DNA from: Talinum fruticosum
Taxonomy: Eukaryota; Streptophyta; Magnoliopsida; Caryophyllales; Talinaceae
Length of the DNA: 64,000 bases
Reading direction: 5' to 3'
Assembly: GCA_021018815.1 (NCBI GenBank)
Contig: JAITYX010000059.1
Location: 372,001 to 436,000 of the forward strand
This document shows positions 38,525 to 51,884 of this stretch, in pieces. Positions within the stretch are counted from its first letter, which is position 1; every line of letters starts with the position of its first letter. The translations under genes were made by a program, and so were the position numbers. The notes beneath the pieces were generated by a model that saw only the letters and a list, made by a program, of their open reading frames with translations, did not search any database and had not been told where the DNA came from.

Positions 38525-41500
38525 GGCTTAATTATCTTTGGTGACTAATTACTGATCATATTCATTCATATACAGAAGAGGGAGTGACAGAGCTCTATTA
38601 AGAGGAAATTATACACAATTACACAAACATGGTAAATTTTTATTTTTATTTTTTTGTATTGACCCTAAGGAGGCAAAAAGGAAAAAAGATTGTATTCTTT
38701 GGCATTTGAATATATTTTTATGACTATTGTCAAAGGTGGAAAATTTACAGCTAAAATAGAGGGAGGAATTACAGCAATAATAAATATAAAAAATTTTCTT
38801 GTCTCAAAATGTAATCCTTTGTTGACCAGATAAAAGCAGCTTCATGTATATTTCTTCGTTGTGGTGCTTTTTTTTTTGGATCCAGTGGTATTCGTGATGT
38901 TAGTTAAAAATAAAAACATGGACGGAAAGTTAGGAGACTTTAGTGAAATTAGAAATTATTATTTTTATGTATTTTTTTTTTGAAAATTATTGTAAAATGA
39001 AAGTTAATTTCTCTTAGAAAAGGGTATTCTTAATTTCTGTATTTTTTGAATGTTTAGCTCTCTATAATAGTGTCAAATTTTTGTTTAAGAAAATTAGATG
39101 ATCTAGAAATAACAACTAACTTTAATATTAATTAGATTATCCATAGAAATGATTAATATTATTAAATTAGTAGTGGAATCCCCTCCTTAAGCATAATATT
39201 AAGCCCTAATCCCATGCATATATGGGATTATTGATTTATATATGCCAAAATGGACAACAAACCATGTGTTAGATTTTTGCTTTTTATCCAACCAAATCAT
39301 TATGCCTTTATAATTACAAACATTGTAATAAAGGAGTCAGTAATGATTAAAATTAAAGTGAGATTACAGATTTAATAATTTAAGGGTTATACTAAACAAT
39401 ATTTAATGTTCATTATTATTACTCCATCTCGTTTCATCATACATATCACTTTAACTAATTTTTATCTTTTCACTGTATGTATCATTTTACAATCTCAATA
39501 ATATATTAATTATAAGTTTATAAATTTTATCCTTATTAATTATTTAATGAAAAATAACAATGAGGAAAAGTAGGGTCATATTAGATAATTTAACTTTTAA
39601 CTATTCTAATTTTTAATTAACCTTAGTTTTTTTCCACCCATTAAAATGACATATAATTTAAATTAATAATATAATAAGAGAAAGATTAGAATCCCATTTA
39701 AAATTTTAATAATGGAGGCTCTCTTGGGAGAGAATGCTATAGGTTTTTTTACATCAATAAAATGGGAATACACTTGTTATTTTATAATTTGAAAGTGTAA
39801 TTTACAGATAACATAATATTTTTTTAAGTAAAGGAGACTATACAATAATAGAACAAACATATTGATGTTATATGAAAATTTTTCAAGAATTAAAATGTAG
39901 GTTTGATGAAAGTAAAAGTCATAAAAATGAGAGGAAATAAATGCAATTTTTTTGAAAGAAGGTACAATATTAGGTGCCCGGGGTCACCTTTTGCATTTAA
40001 TTTCGGTCTAAAAATATCATTTGTATTGTCAAATAATCTAATTTCTAAATATCCGGCTATTGAAAAAATGAACATATGAAACTATCAACCACAAGTACGA
40101 AGAAATCATAGTTACTTGAATAAATGATTGAACGAAAAGAACGAGAATTACAAAGAACCCTTCAATATATGAAAACGTATGGGAAAGAAAGTTTTAGATG
40201 AAGTTTTATAGACTAAGGGCTCTGTTCCATTTAATTTTAACTTACAATCTTATAACTTATTACAACTATTTATTGTTGCTTAGTACTCCTTACAATTCGT
40301 TACGGTTGTTTATAGTTCCTTATAACTTTTTATAACTAATGTTACACCTATGTTACATCTCTTTACAACTTTTAGAACTATTTATACCTCCTTACAACTC
40401 TTGACAACTCATTATAACTAAATGAAATATGGTATAAATGAAAAAAAGTTTCGGATGAAGGTTTTATAAACTAAAGGCTCTGTTCCATTTACCTTTAACT
40501 TATAGCCTTATAGTTTTGTACAACTACTTATAACTTTGTATAACTTCTTACAACTACGTACAACTTCTTACAGACTACTTACATCCGCTTACAGCTTCCT
40601 TACAACTTTTTATAACTAATTTTACAACTTTACTTATAATTTCATACAACTAAATAAAATAGGGTGTAAACTTATCATAAACTGACTAATTCTCCTCAAT
40701 GCCATGCAATTAAAAACAATGACGAATTCCTCGATTGTTGTCATGTCTTTTTCCAAAGCTGAGATAACAAATTGGTAGAGTCATATTCAATAGATTACAA
40801 CTTGACAACTAAATTATCTTAATTAACCCACTCCTCACTATTTTAACCGTGACTCAACTGTTTTTATTGGCAATACAACTGCCCCCATTCTCATCAAAAT
40901 TCCTATTGGCCTTTACTTGTTATAACGTAATTGTACTTTGACTCGGAATTAGTCAATTTTACATTTGGTAGAGATTTTCTATATGTGCCATGTAGAAGTA
41001 GATTAGGGAAAAAAAACACATAAGATCCTTTTTTACTATTGAAAATTACAATGGCCTTACAATATTGGCTTTGCCCTTTTGAGATAATCTTCTTTTTTGT
41101 TTGTACTAGGAGTATAACATTATATATTGACTCAAGATCTTTCAAAAAGTATGACCAATTCAAAGAGTAGTTTGCTCATTTTACAAAAAAAAATAAAAAT
41201 TTATTTTTATTTAATACGAGATGAATCTATAGTACTGTATAGATGAAGTTTTGACACAAAATTGATGGGAATAATGTAGTTTGTTGAGTTAGGGGCTAGT
41301 TTGTGTGAGATTTGTGTTTTGTTCGATACTCGACTTTTTATATTTTTTTATTAAAAAGTAAGTATAAAAATATCAAGTAGGTAATCCTTCTCTCAAAGAT
41401 TCATTTATTGCGGATTGTCTTTAGAGTTTTTAGGGACAAAATTACCAATTTGGCTTTTTAATAACATAATTCTTGGAGTTGACCTTTTCATGTTGATTGT

Positions 41501-42976
41501 ATTGTAGGAAATGTTATTTCAAGTGGAAAGACAACAAAGGTCTAAGTATAATTTTATGTGATTTCTTTTGTAGTTACTTGCTATCTATGAGAGTCATTAC
41601 TTGCATTGTGGAATGCCAGTTAGCTATATTCATTGAGGCAATTGATTAGCAGTATTTTATTAATTATCGAGTTAGCTTGTGTTTTTTTAAACTTTAAGTC
41701 ATTTAGGTACTTGTAGGAATGTAGAATATCTTAAAATTGTATGGCTTGTCTATATCTATACATGCTATTTTCCTTTTTAGAGCATGTCCGATTTAAATGT
41801 TAAAACTAGTTATTACCTATTATGAGCAATTGTGATTAATTGTTTACTTGTTGCGAATTGTTGTGAGTAGTTATGATTAAGCTGTTACGAGCTATTACGA
41901 GATAGCGGTTAGTGGTTACTAGTTATTAACCGTTATAAACACTTTTATAAAAGCTCAAACGAACATAAATTTGGGTGCAAAGTTACTTATAACGTTGAAT
42001 CAACGATTAATGATATTTATTGTTCTAGATTGATTCATAGGATAGGAGGAGATGAAAAAGGATGACTTGACTCTTATGATAAAGACATGCATGAAGGTGC
42101 AAGTCTCAAACCGTCTTCACCAAAAACTGTAGTATACAAGTGAATTTGATTAGAGAAAGTCCAGATTCAAGAGAGTAGTATACGATTTATCTTATCCACC
42201 TATGGCTCCTATTGGAGCCCAAGAGAAACATTCTTATTGGAATTCTACTCCTCATGAACAATCTCGAAGGTATGCACCTAATCAATTCAACTAATTGCTC
42301 TCTATATCAACTCGCTTTCACCCCACCTTCTTTTTTTCTTACTTGTATTACCATTTTTTATATCCCCCTACCAATTTTTGGATAAGTATGATCTACCAAG
42401 AGTTAGAAAATTTACCATTAGACAACAGTAACACTATAATAAGAGGCTTTTTCCTCATGCAAAGGTATATAGTTGATTCATACAGCTGTATTTCTCCAAA
42501 CACAACTAGGGCATGTTCTTTTGCGTGAGAAATTTAAATTACGGGCATGCTCTTTTGGGTGAGAAATTTCAAGTCGAAAGGAATTGGAATAAGTTAGGAG
42601 TCGGAAGAGGAGGAAATGAGCTCAAAATAGTGGGACAGAGTGGGAAGGGAAAAAGAAGAGATTCAAGACTAACAAACAATGACTGCTATAAAAGATCGTT
42701 CACTTCGATCAAAACAAAAAGTAAAAAGATCCCTCGGGAAGGATACAGAGAGACAGGCGTCTCTTGACACCCACATGATCATCTATGAAACTACATAAAA
42801 CCTCTGCAAATGATAGACTCTTCAAGAAGTTTATAGACCCAAATTTCCGCCACAGAGAAAACCAGCTCAATGAGTCTCAAATATGGCTTATTTAAAAAAT
42901 TTTAGCCACTTCTGCTGACACGCAGAAATCAAAACTAGCACACTTCCTGGGAAATCGGAAGGAACAATCATCTGCT
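38525..42976. other. Intergenic between MYB and MDH
   Basis: No gene is supported. The MYB 3'UTR occupies the first few hundred bases. A tandem pair of MITE-like repeats lies at 40190-40690, and a 31-bp direct duplication (unit starts GGGCATGTTCTTTTG) at 42508-42572. The remainder is AT-rich. Confidence 0.55.
40190..40690. repeat. Tandem pair of about 258-bp MITE-like repeats
   Basis: Two diverged copies lie head to tail with an offset of about 258 bp. Each has a lead-in of the type GATGAAGTTTTATAGACTAA, then GGCTCTGTTCCATTTA (40218 and 40476). A body rich in TTACAACTT/TATAACTT words follows, ending near ACTAAATGAAATA or ACTAAATAAAATA. The ends are loosely inverted repeats. There is no coding capacity. 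Confidence 0.6.
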
Positions 42977-45900
42977 TTAGGACAGGCATGAGTACGCCAA
43001 AGCCTTCTCCTCGACCAGCTCTGCTCCAGTCGCATCCATCTTCTGCCTCGAGACCTCATCAATTGGAAGCCCTAATAGAAAAATGACGAAACAAAATTAG
43101 TCATTGGATGTGACCTAGTCTCGCATGATGCAAGTAACAGTAACAAGCTAGACTTGGCTGCTTAGATTCAGGTTTGGATCAAGGTTAAATTACGGATCTA
43201 GTTATATAAGTTCACTCATTTTGGGTAGGATATGGCATGATTCGAGTCATAGCTAACGCATAAACCACCACACCAAATAAAGTTAACCACCACCAAAATC
43301 CCTAATATATCTAAGCTCAGCTGTCAGTGCTCCCATTCACCTAAGAATGGGGATCGAACTGTGTATATTAGCCCTTCAGAGAAGTTCTTAAAGTCATGAG
43401 CTATGTTCATTTTTCACCAGTAGCAACCCAAATCAAAAGTCTTACCTTGGACAATTTGCCACTCTCCATTTTTACATGTCACTGGGAACGAGTAAATGAT
43501 TCCAGCTGGAACATTGTATGAGCCATCAGAGTAAACACCCATAGATACCCATGTGCCCTGCATGACACAATCACAATGATAAGTAATCTTCTCTAAGCAT
43601 AACATTCAGGAAAGAGCAATAGAACAATCCAAACAATAAGCAAAGAGTGAGTAGAACTCCCCCCAACAGAGCTCTATATGTAAAACATGTTCGCTGGGGA
43701 CAACCAAAGTGACTAGTAGTTAGTGAGTTCAGGGTAAACATATTCTACACTGCAAAAAATTGGCACTGACCTCTGGGGTTCCAAGCACCCAATCACGAAT
43801 GTGGTCACAAGCAGAACTAGCAGCTGACAATGCACTGGAGAGTTTCCTTGCTTTAATGATGGCAGCTCCACGTTGTTGCACAGTAGTGATGAACTCTCCG
43901 TCCAACCTTCGATAGAAACATAACAATTCAGTCCAATTAACGACATACATGAGCAAACCTGGGCATAACAGTAATATTTTTCTCCCATACCATGCATCAT
44001 CAGCAACAAGTTCACGGACAGGCTTATCACCACTCTCTGTTCTCACAGTTGCGTGGTTGACATCAGGGTATTGTGTTGAAGAGTGGTTACCCCAGATTAT
44101 CACATTCTTAACATCAGAAACTTGAACATTCAATCTCTCAGAAATCTGACCAAGAGCCCTGTTGTGGTCAAGCCTTGTTAGACAAGTAATGTTCTTTGCA
44201 GGAATTGATGGCGCAAATTCCTTTAGGATCAATGCATTGGTGTTGGCAGGGTTTGCGACAACCAAAACCTAGAAAATTATATCAATGGTGAGCAGGGATA
44301 TGTGCTTGGAAACTTAAAACAATTCTCATGCAGAAATAAAGTAAGATCACCTTTTTTAATTTACACTGAATACAGAAAAATAAATCAAAAAACAACTGAA
44401 AAATTAGAATCCTACACTGAACAAATAATTAAGAATATTGACAACAGACCTGCTGTACATTGATAGATTCGGATTAGGGTTAGGTCACTTTCAGATCAAA
44501 CCATATTTTGAGTTACATGTAGGTCAGGCTTCATAAGGTCGGGTGACTCGAGGATCATATCAAAATTGAGGACCATATCAAAATTGACAGAAAGAGAAGC
44601 TTAACTTCCTCCAGTAAAAAAAATAAAATAAAAGACAAACAAGAGAAAAAGCAGAGCTATTAGGCAGTAATATATGGTGCTCCACAGCTGCAAATTAAAA
44701 TATTGTATTGAGGCATGCAAAATTTCTTTACAGTATGCAGCAACCAACAGCCACCCAGTTCCAAGTCAAATGCAATAACCTTTTCCGTTTGAGAAACTAA
44801 ACCAGAATCATTGCATAGACTATAGTGGTTCATACAGAAACAAGACAGTTCCATTTAATTCCATATAAGAGATGGGAAGTGATGAGCACATTAGTTATGG
44901 CCAAAATTCAAGCAAAATACCTATTGTCAGCCAGATACTGCAATATTGTAGTCTTGGAGCAACAAATAAAGATTACAAAAGAACTTATGCTCCTTGCATC
45001 TGGTCTTACCACACAATGGGTGTTCACCACACTGAGAATAGCAATATTACAAATCAAGCACTAAAATTTTTTTCATTCAAAACTTCAGTTGAATCAGAGG
45101 GAAACGTTGTTAAACTTTGCAGACGTCTGTCAGCAACAACATGGTCACACGAAAATCTGACGCTTATACGTTCCTAACCATTTTTCTCAGAATAAAATTC
45201 CAGTGAACTATGTCATTAAGTTTAGACTACAATCTTAACACTGCAAGGCATACATTACCACCTCCATTATTTCTTATTCATAGAGATACCACCTCGACTG
45301 ATTGAATCAGGACTTTCCAGGATTGCCAGGATTGAAATTAAAATACACTTTGCATGAGGATGGAAATAATTTTCCATCCAATAATCCTTCAACACAATGG
45401 CTCTTCCTGTCTAGTTATATGAGTAATAGAACATAATAGCACCCAAAAACAAACCTTGCAATTGGGAGCAGCATATTGCTCTAGAGCAGAGGCTTGAGCC
45501 TTGTAGATGGAGACATTCTTTGACATCACATCCTTCCTCTCCATGCCTTCCTTCCTAGGGAACCCACCAACCATGACAGCAACATTTACGCCTTTGCAGG
45601 CCTCAGCAACATCGGTTGTAGCAACAACACCTGGTAAACGTAACCTCTTATCACAAAAATGACCCATGCATTTGACTTGTACCAATTGAAATCCAAATCA
45701 GGAACCAAAGAGTCACAAACCTTTAAGAAGTGGGAAGGCAGCGTCTACCAGCTCCATTTTCACTCCGTTTAATGCCTCTGCAGCAGGAGGAATATCAAGC
45801 ATGTGCAAAATCACTGGTTGATCAGCACCCAACATCACTCCCCTAGCGATCATGGGAACAAGAGCATATCCAATTTGCCCTACATGTCCAAAATTAAGCA

Positions 45901-47885
45901 GGTCAAACTTTATTCTATGAAGTTATAAAAACTCGCATATAAAATTTCATATTGATTTAATTACAGCAGAAAATGAGACCAATATGAGTAAAATAATCAA
46001 TTACAGAATAATGCTCATAGTGATTGCAACTCATCTTCGATATCGCGTAATACAAATACCCACCAGGGAACATTTTTCATAGGATTAAGTCACGAGTACT
46101 GCACTCTAAAAATAGATCCTCCAGAACACAGAACTGCAAATCAAGTTAAAAACATAGACCTGATTTATGCAACTCAGAACTGACAACTCCAAACAGACTA
46201 CTAGGCAGCCATGGAAAAAGTGAAAATAGAAAAAGAAACCATTTCACACTTAATAATAAAGACCACAAAAAGAAAACATGCGGAAGACACCCTGGGCTCA
46301 GACACGCACAAATGCTGTCATCAAGATAGTATGCATGATAAGTACATGTATACTTATATTGGTCACAATAATATCAGCATCGAGAAATGTTTTCTGTCAT
46401 CACTGCCCACTAAAGGTCAACCAACTACAGTTGGTAACTAGGAAGAGCTTCTCATTTAATCAAGTTAGTACTGTTTGTAACTAGGAACAGCTTCTCATTC
46501 AATCAAGCTAGTAAACCACAATCAAGTAACATGATTCAAAATTGTACTCCTTATTCAAGCAAGACAATGTCATTGACCTCGTACTTGTACATTTGTCGTC
46601 AATATGTACAATACATTAAAAAGTATTACACTGCCCATGCATGTTAGTCCAAAAACCGGTCAATACAACGTCATATTTTGGCATACACTACACTGGCTTG
46701 TACCTGACCACAATCAGCATTTTCCCGGTTTACCATGTTAGCCAATTAGACCATTATGAGCCAGCCCACGAACTCAAAAGTCTAAATCACGACAATCACG
46801 GAACTCATTAGCTGGGTGTTCTATGTGGGAACTGAGAGTCAAAGTTATAGCTAACAGCCTAGTTTTATTTATAATACTTCAACAATCTTCTTCTCCAACC
46901 AAGTTTGATGTGGTACTTGGTTTATGCATGCAGGGAAAGCCTGTATCCCCTCATGCTGCTGATGTGGAATAAGCTAGTCCATTTCTGCTTTTTATCAAGT
47001 TAATTAATGTGGCCTCCAATTCAGTCTTTCCCTCCTGCTGATTCATTCAATTATTTATTATAATAATAATCATGAAGTATTAATATTTTTTCCTAATTGT
47101 CCGTTACCCACCTGTCTTGTCCAACGAACTCAGACGGTTAGCTTGATTTTCAAGATATACGTGTTATGTCAAAAGTAACATATAAATGAGTTAAAATGCT
47201 AAGGCTTCAAAACTGAACGCCCCCCCAAACCTTTCTCTAGTCTGCTAAAGAGCTAGATCACAATGGAGAATGGCATATCCTAATAGGAAATCAATATAAT
47301 ACCCAGTCTGATAATACTAAATTCAATGCAAACTATTACATCAAATCAGATCTTTCATCCACATATCCAAGATAAATTAAAACTTTAAATCGGACATTAG
47401 GAAAACATCTACAAAAAAAAAAAAAGAAAAGACCTAACAGAATATTCAATCAATCAAGCTAGAAAATTGACCAATGCATGAAAACACAACACAATCAGTT
47501 TAAAAAATGACGATCAGATCTAATTCCAGCACAAATCGAGTTTAGGTACAAAAGAATTCCCTCTTACACGAAACGGAACAAACATCAACAATCAACTCGA
47601 ATTAGAAGAAGATCTGGTGTTACATACATATATTACCACATCTCTACGATGTTCGGAACCCTAGATCTGAAACAGAAAATCATACATGACGAGACTAACA
47701 AAACTCTAGATCACTCAAGCTAAAAAGTTCATTTAAAAAAAAAACGTAAAAACATCCAAACCATTTCCGATCAGATCTAAATTAGCTTGACGAAAAAACG
47801 AAAATGATTCCTTCAAGAAATTAACAGATAGAGGATCATTACCGGCGGCGCCGGTGACGAGGACACGAGCTGGTTCTTTGGCCAT
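42977..47885 (-). CDS. MDH1: Cytosolic NAD-dependent malate dehydrogenase
   Basis: This interconverts malate and oxaloacetate with NAD(H) in the cytosol. Seven exons are 47885-47843, 45879-45721, 45630-45455, 44268-43991, 43906-43771, 43557-43446 and 43071-42977. They sum to 999 nt, giving 332 residues, the exact length of plant cytosolic MDH. Visible are the Rossmann loop TGAAG|QIGYAL (split by intron 1), [18 protein letters not shown], the mobile loop [12 protein letters not shown] with catalytic Arg, [24 protein letters not shown] and [11 protein letters not shown] with the catalytic His. The end [14 protein letters not shown] is typical. There is no N-terminal transit peptide, which separates it from plastid, mitochondrial and peroxisomal forms. 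All junctions are GT-AG and no frameshift is present. Intron 1 is nearly 2 kb. Confidence 0.97.
43340..43410 (-). mobile_element. Possible SINE remnant in MDH intron 6
   Basis: On the minus strand a B-box-like CAGTTCGATCCCC (about 43362-43350) follows an A-box-like TAGCTCATGAC (about 43404-43394) by roughly 35 bases. The spacing fits a tRNA-derived retroposon. No target duplication or tail was identified, so this is weak. Confidence 0.3.
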
Positions 47886-47989
47886 TTTCGCCGGAAAATC
47901 GAAGAGAGAGAATCGGAGAAAAGTCAAATAGTGGAGAAGTGAGTGAGACTGCGGGTGACTAGAGATAGAAGGGTGAGATAGAAGCGCTA

Positions 47990-47998
47990 TTTATCGGC
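47990..47998 (-). promoter_or_regulatory. Possible TATA element of MDH
   Basis: On the minus strand GATAAATAG lies about 110 bases upstream of the MDH ATG, a reasonable spacing for a short leader. The match is imperfect. Confidence 0.35.
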
Positions 47999-49581
47999 GG
48001 GCGGCGACCATAAACGATATTTCCGAGGCTGAAATTACCGTTTAATTCAGGGGTTTTTGTCTGTCAAACGACGTCGTTTCGAATCTTAACTGTGCATTAG
48101 TGGCTTGGAATTTTGATCTGTTTAGAGAATCGGATATTCCACAAGATGAGATAATGACTGTATGACACGTGGCTTCGTTTGAACCAGTCGATCTTGAGTC
48201 TTCGGCCCTAGGGTATTGATAAATCTTTTTATATACGGCTTTTCCATTTTGTCAAGGAGCACCTTGGTTATTTCAAAATCATAGGGTGTAGTGGAATTAT
48301 GGTAAAAAAACTTGAATAATATATAAAATTTCACATTATAAATTATAATTATAGATATTTTACGTAACGCCATAAGAGGATGTAAGGTTGAAATAGGATA
48401 ATAATTTCGAAAATTTATATTATACATATATTTACTCAATGTGATTATGTTTGCAATCTTGTCAAACATACATACATTATGAGACTCAATTCTTAAGTTT
48501 AAGTTGTGAGTCTTTGTAATTATAATTTTTAAATATTATATAAGAAATTCAAAATGATAAACAGTATCACGTCAATAATTTTAATATTAACACACGTACA
48601 CGTTCATACTAGTTTATGTCGTATATTTTTGTTTTCTTATTAGAGTAATATCTCCATGGTTTCTTCATATATGCCACAAAATGAAACATCAAACTCAACG
48701 TGTGACTGGTATGGACACAATATGCAATTATATAGTTTATATTGGCCACAAATTTGGTCAATCCAAACATATCACACATATCATATTCCCCAACCACCTT
48801 TCATGAGATGAGCCCATAGAAAGAACCCCATGGGAAAAATAAATAAATAAATAAAGTATAACAAGAAAAAGAAAAGGCAATGGTCATGCCCTGTTCAGTT
48901 CTACAAGCATGCTTTACACCTCAGCTTCAACCATGGCACACCCTTGATCGTGACTTTGCAAATAAATTTAGTATACTTTTCCATTAAATTACTTTTTGCT
49001 AATTTTTACGTTGAATAAACTTATAAATTACTTATATAAAATCGACTTCTATTTTATTAGTTTTTTTATATCAATTATTACTACCTTATTTCTATAGAAT
49101 TTTTCTTTTTTTTGGCGGTATAGTGTGCTAAAGAGCGTACTTGTTAATGAAAGCAAGATTTTGATGTTAAAGAATGAAGTCATCTCACATATTTTCCATC
49201 AAGACGGCATAGTATAACTTGACTTCATAGGTTCAAAATCATAGTTTAGCTTAGGGTTGTGTTTGCTGTAAACCCGAGCTGAACACAGCCTGAGCCCTAG
49301 CTCAACCATTAATCCCGAATGAAAACCTCCGTTTCGAAGGAGGCAAGGATGGCTCTGTTGAATAAATGATCCTAACATTACTTTTCTAGGGATATTCTGA
49401 CAATCAATCCCTGGGAGTGCAATTTATATCAGTCCTGACTTCTGGGGACGTTTACCCAATATACATACCACTTTCTCCCATATAGACATATAGATGTACA
49501 TGGAGAATACAAATTTTCCCAGTTTTGTTATGCAGGAAATGTGTACAAATTGAGGACAGAGAGAGTGTCACTACACTAGAC
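47999..49581. other. Intergenic between MDH and the PPR gene
   Basis: No gene is supported. The right part is probably PPR 3'UTR. The rest is AT-rich. Confidence 0.5.
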
Positions 49582-49655
49582 TTACGACTCTCTTCCAGCT
49601 TGTTGAACAAAAAAATCCTGTTCCTCCGATGTGTCGTTTCTCCAAGGAGCATCAG

Positions 49656-51884
49656 CTAGGTTAGACGAATCTGACGAGCTCTTTTGAGTAGCAATGTTTT
49701 TTTCTTGTCCGGTGGCCTGGGTCCTAGAGCAGTTACATCAATGGTAGCTCCGAAAGTTTGTGAAGATTGAATAACGGCATCATAGGCCTGAGAAGACGGG
49801 CTCATTCCCTCATTGACTGCCCTCACATACATATCATATGCTAGCCTTGGCTTGCCATCTTTGGCGAGAGCCTCAATTAACACCTCATAAGTGATGTCAT
49901 TCGGCTCAATATTCATAGATTTCATGCGTTGAAACCACTCATACGCAGCACCACTCAAGCCATTCTTTGCACATACGCTCATGATTGCATTGAAGGTGAC
50001 GACAGTTGGATCATTTCCAGTTGAAACCATTTCTTTCATAAGGTAGTCCACTAAATGGAACTTACCATGTCCAACATAAACCGAAGCCATTATGGTATAC
50101 GCGTATATGTTGGGTTCAACACCTACTTTGAGCATATGTTCCCAAACACGATTGGCCTCATCATATAGTTTTCCTTTCTCAAGGGCACTAAGCAATGCCC
50201 CATATGAAACAATTGTCGGCTTCTCACCTCTCTCTATCATTTTCGTGAATATCTCGACAGCAGCAGCAGTTTCTGAAGCCTTGGAACAGGCAATCAGAAC
50301 AGAGTTCCATTCCCTACTTCCTGGTTTAAGACCCTTAGCTTCCATCTTATTTAGCAACCTCATACCCCATCTCCAAATGCCCCGTTTGCTTGCAGCACTA
50401 AGCAAGACATTAAAGTGTGATACAATTAGTTCGTATGACAAATTGTTTGGTTTAGGCCCCTTATCTAACAAATCCTCATAAATCTCCAAGGCAGCCCACC
50501 ATTTCTTAGCCTTACCCAACAACCAGATGATATGATTACAAACTGACAAACTTATATCCGAATACCTTTCCCTTATCCTGGTATACAATTCTTTGGCAAC
50601 AACACAATGTTCTTCACGAGTACAAGCCCAAACAAGCCGCTCATACTCATCACGAGTCGGTAGAAGATCAGCCTTATCCATCTCAATCAGTAGTTTCAAA
50701 ACATTGGTGGTGAAGTTCCCATCCTTAACGAGCCACCGCCTAATCACTTGGTAGCATATACGACTTGTGAAGTTTTTAAACTTGGGAAATTCACCATCCC
50801 AATCTTCAACATCATTTTTCTGTAGTTCCCCATTCATATACTTCTCTTTCAACGAAAGAAAAAGTTCAGTGCTCCATTCCCATCTTCCATCCTTCGATAA
50901 GCCAACAAGGCTGTGGAATAGGAAGCTGGTGATGGACATAGACCTTTAGATCGGATATCCCCAAAGAGATTGAGAGCCTCGACTGCTTTGTCTTGATCCA
51001 AATAGATACCCATCAATGTGTTATAAGTTACAACATTAGGGAAATCCCAGCTTCCTCCATATCTTTCATAACTATTTCAACTTTATCAAGTTCTCCAGAC
51101 TGTTTAACAGCACCGAGCAGGCTATTATATATGAAAAGGTTTGGGCCATCAAAATCATTATTCTCTTTACACTTCTTCTTAAGCCAATCAACAATAGCTA
51201 TTGCAGGCTGAAGTCTCCTTTCTCGGCCAAAACCTCTGATGATGGATGAAAATACTTGAGGAGGCAACTCATCCTTGTCCTTCAAAACTGCTTCTACATC
51301 ATCTACCGTTTCAGCAAGCTGTAAGGTTTGGGCTAGCTGACGTACATCAACTCGTCCCTTCTTTCCTTCCTTCAATTCTTCCTTTCCCCTAGTTTCCTCT
51401 TCAATGTCCTTGGTACTTCCATCTTCACCCATGCACAATGCAGCCTCCTCAGCACCATCAGTAATCCCCTCTCGAGTTTCCTTCGAAAATGTATCATTTT
51501 GCTCAGAATTTTCTTCACTGACATTATCACTTATAGCTTGCTCCTCTAGAGCCCAACCCAAGGGAAACCCCTATCAGCATAGCTCTTATGATGGCCGTAG
51601 AGAACACTTTTAGTTTTGGAATGCCCAGAAAAATACCCAATTCCCAAATCAAGGTGTGAATTGAAATAACTAGCTCCATTTCCAGTCTTAGCCAAGTATC
51701 TTAAAGGAAGCAAGAACCCAGGTTTCCTAAGGGTAACTACAGAATCCACAACTTCCAATCGTTTTCTTCTTCTTCTTCTCCCTCTCTTGATTATACACCC
51801 AAAAGAGGCAAAACCAAGCTGAAATTCTAACTGGGCAGTATCCAAAAATTCCCCTTTCGAAGGCCAAATGCTTAGAGCTTGCAT
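49656..51884 (-). CDS. P-class pentatricopeptide repeat protein, probably plastid-targeted (several frameshifts)
   Basis: PPR proteins bind specific organelle RNAs. The ATG at 51884 opens MQALSIWPSKGEFLD and a basic, Ser/Arg-rich leader (a run of RRRRRRKR) that looks like a transit peptide. An acidic linker (about residues 110-170) and 35-residue PPR units follow, for example VTYNTLMGIY, REWNSVLIACSKASE, VSYGALLSALEKGK, YAYTIMASVYVGHGK, VTFNAIMSVCAKNGL and ITYEVLIEALAKDGK. There is no intron. Three 1-base shortfalls break it: the C run 51568-51571, the G run 51039-51041 and the A run 50859-50863. Each is repaired by one more base of the same run, giving about 743 residues. A fourth at T run 49697-49703 is possible; one more T would move the stop from 49656 to 49582 and give an ending with SSNLADAPWRND. 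Arabidopsis At3g46610 (LPE1) came to mind as the homologue, but I am unsure. Confidence 0.85.

Noticed and set aside
48122..48469. 115-codon open frame on the minus strand upstream of MDH
   Set aside because: AT-rich, low-complexity composition, with no promoter, motif or splice partner.
50092..50481. Antisense open frame of 129 codons within the PPR gene
   Set aside because: It mirrors PPR coding sequence and has no recognisable domain.
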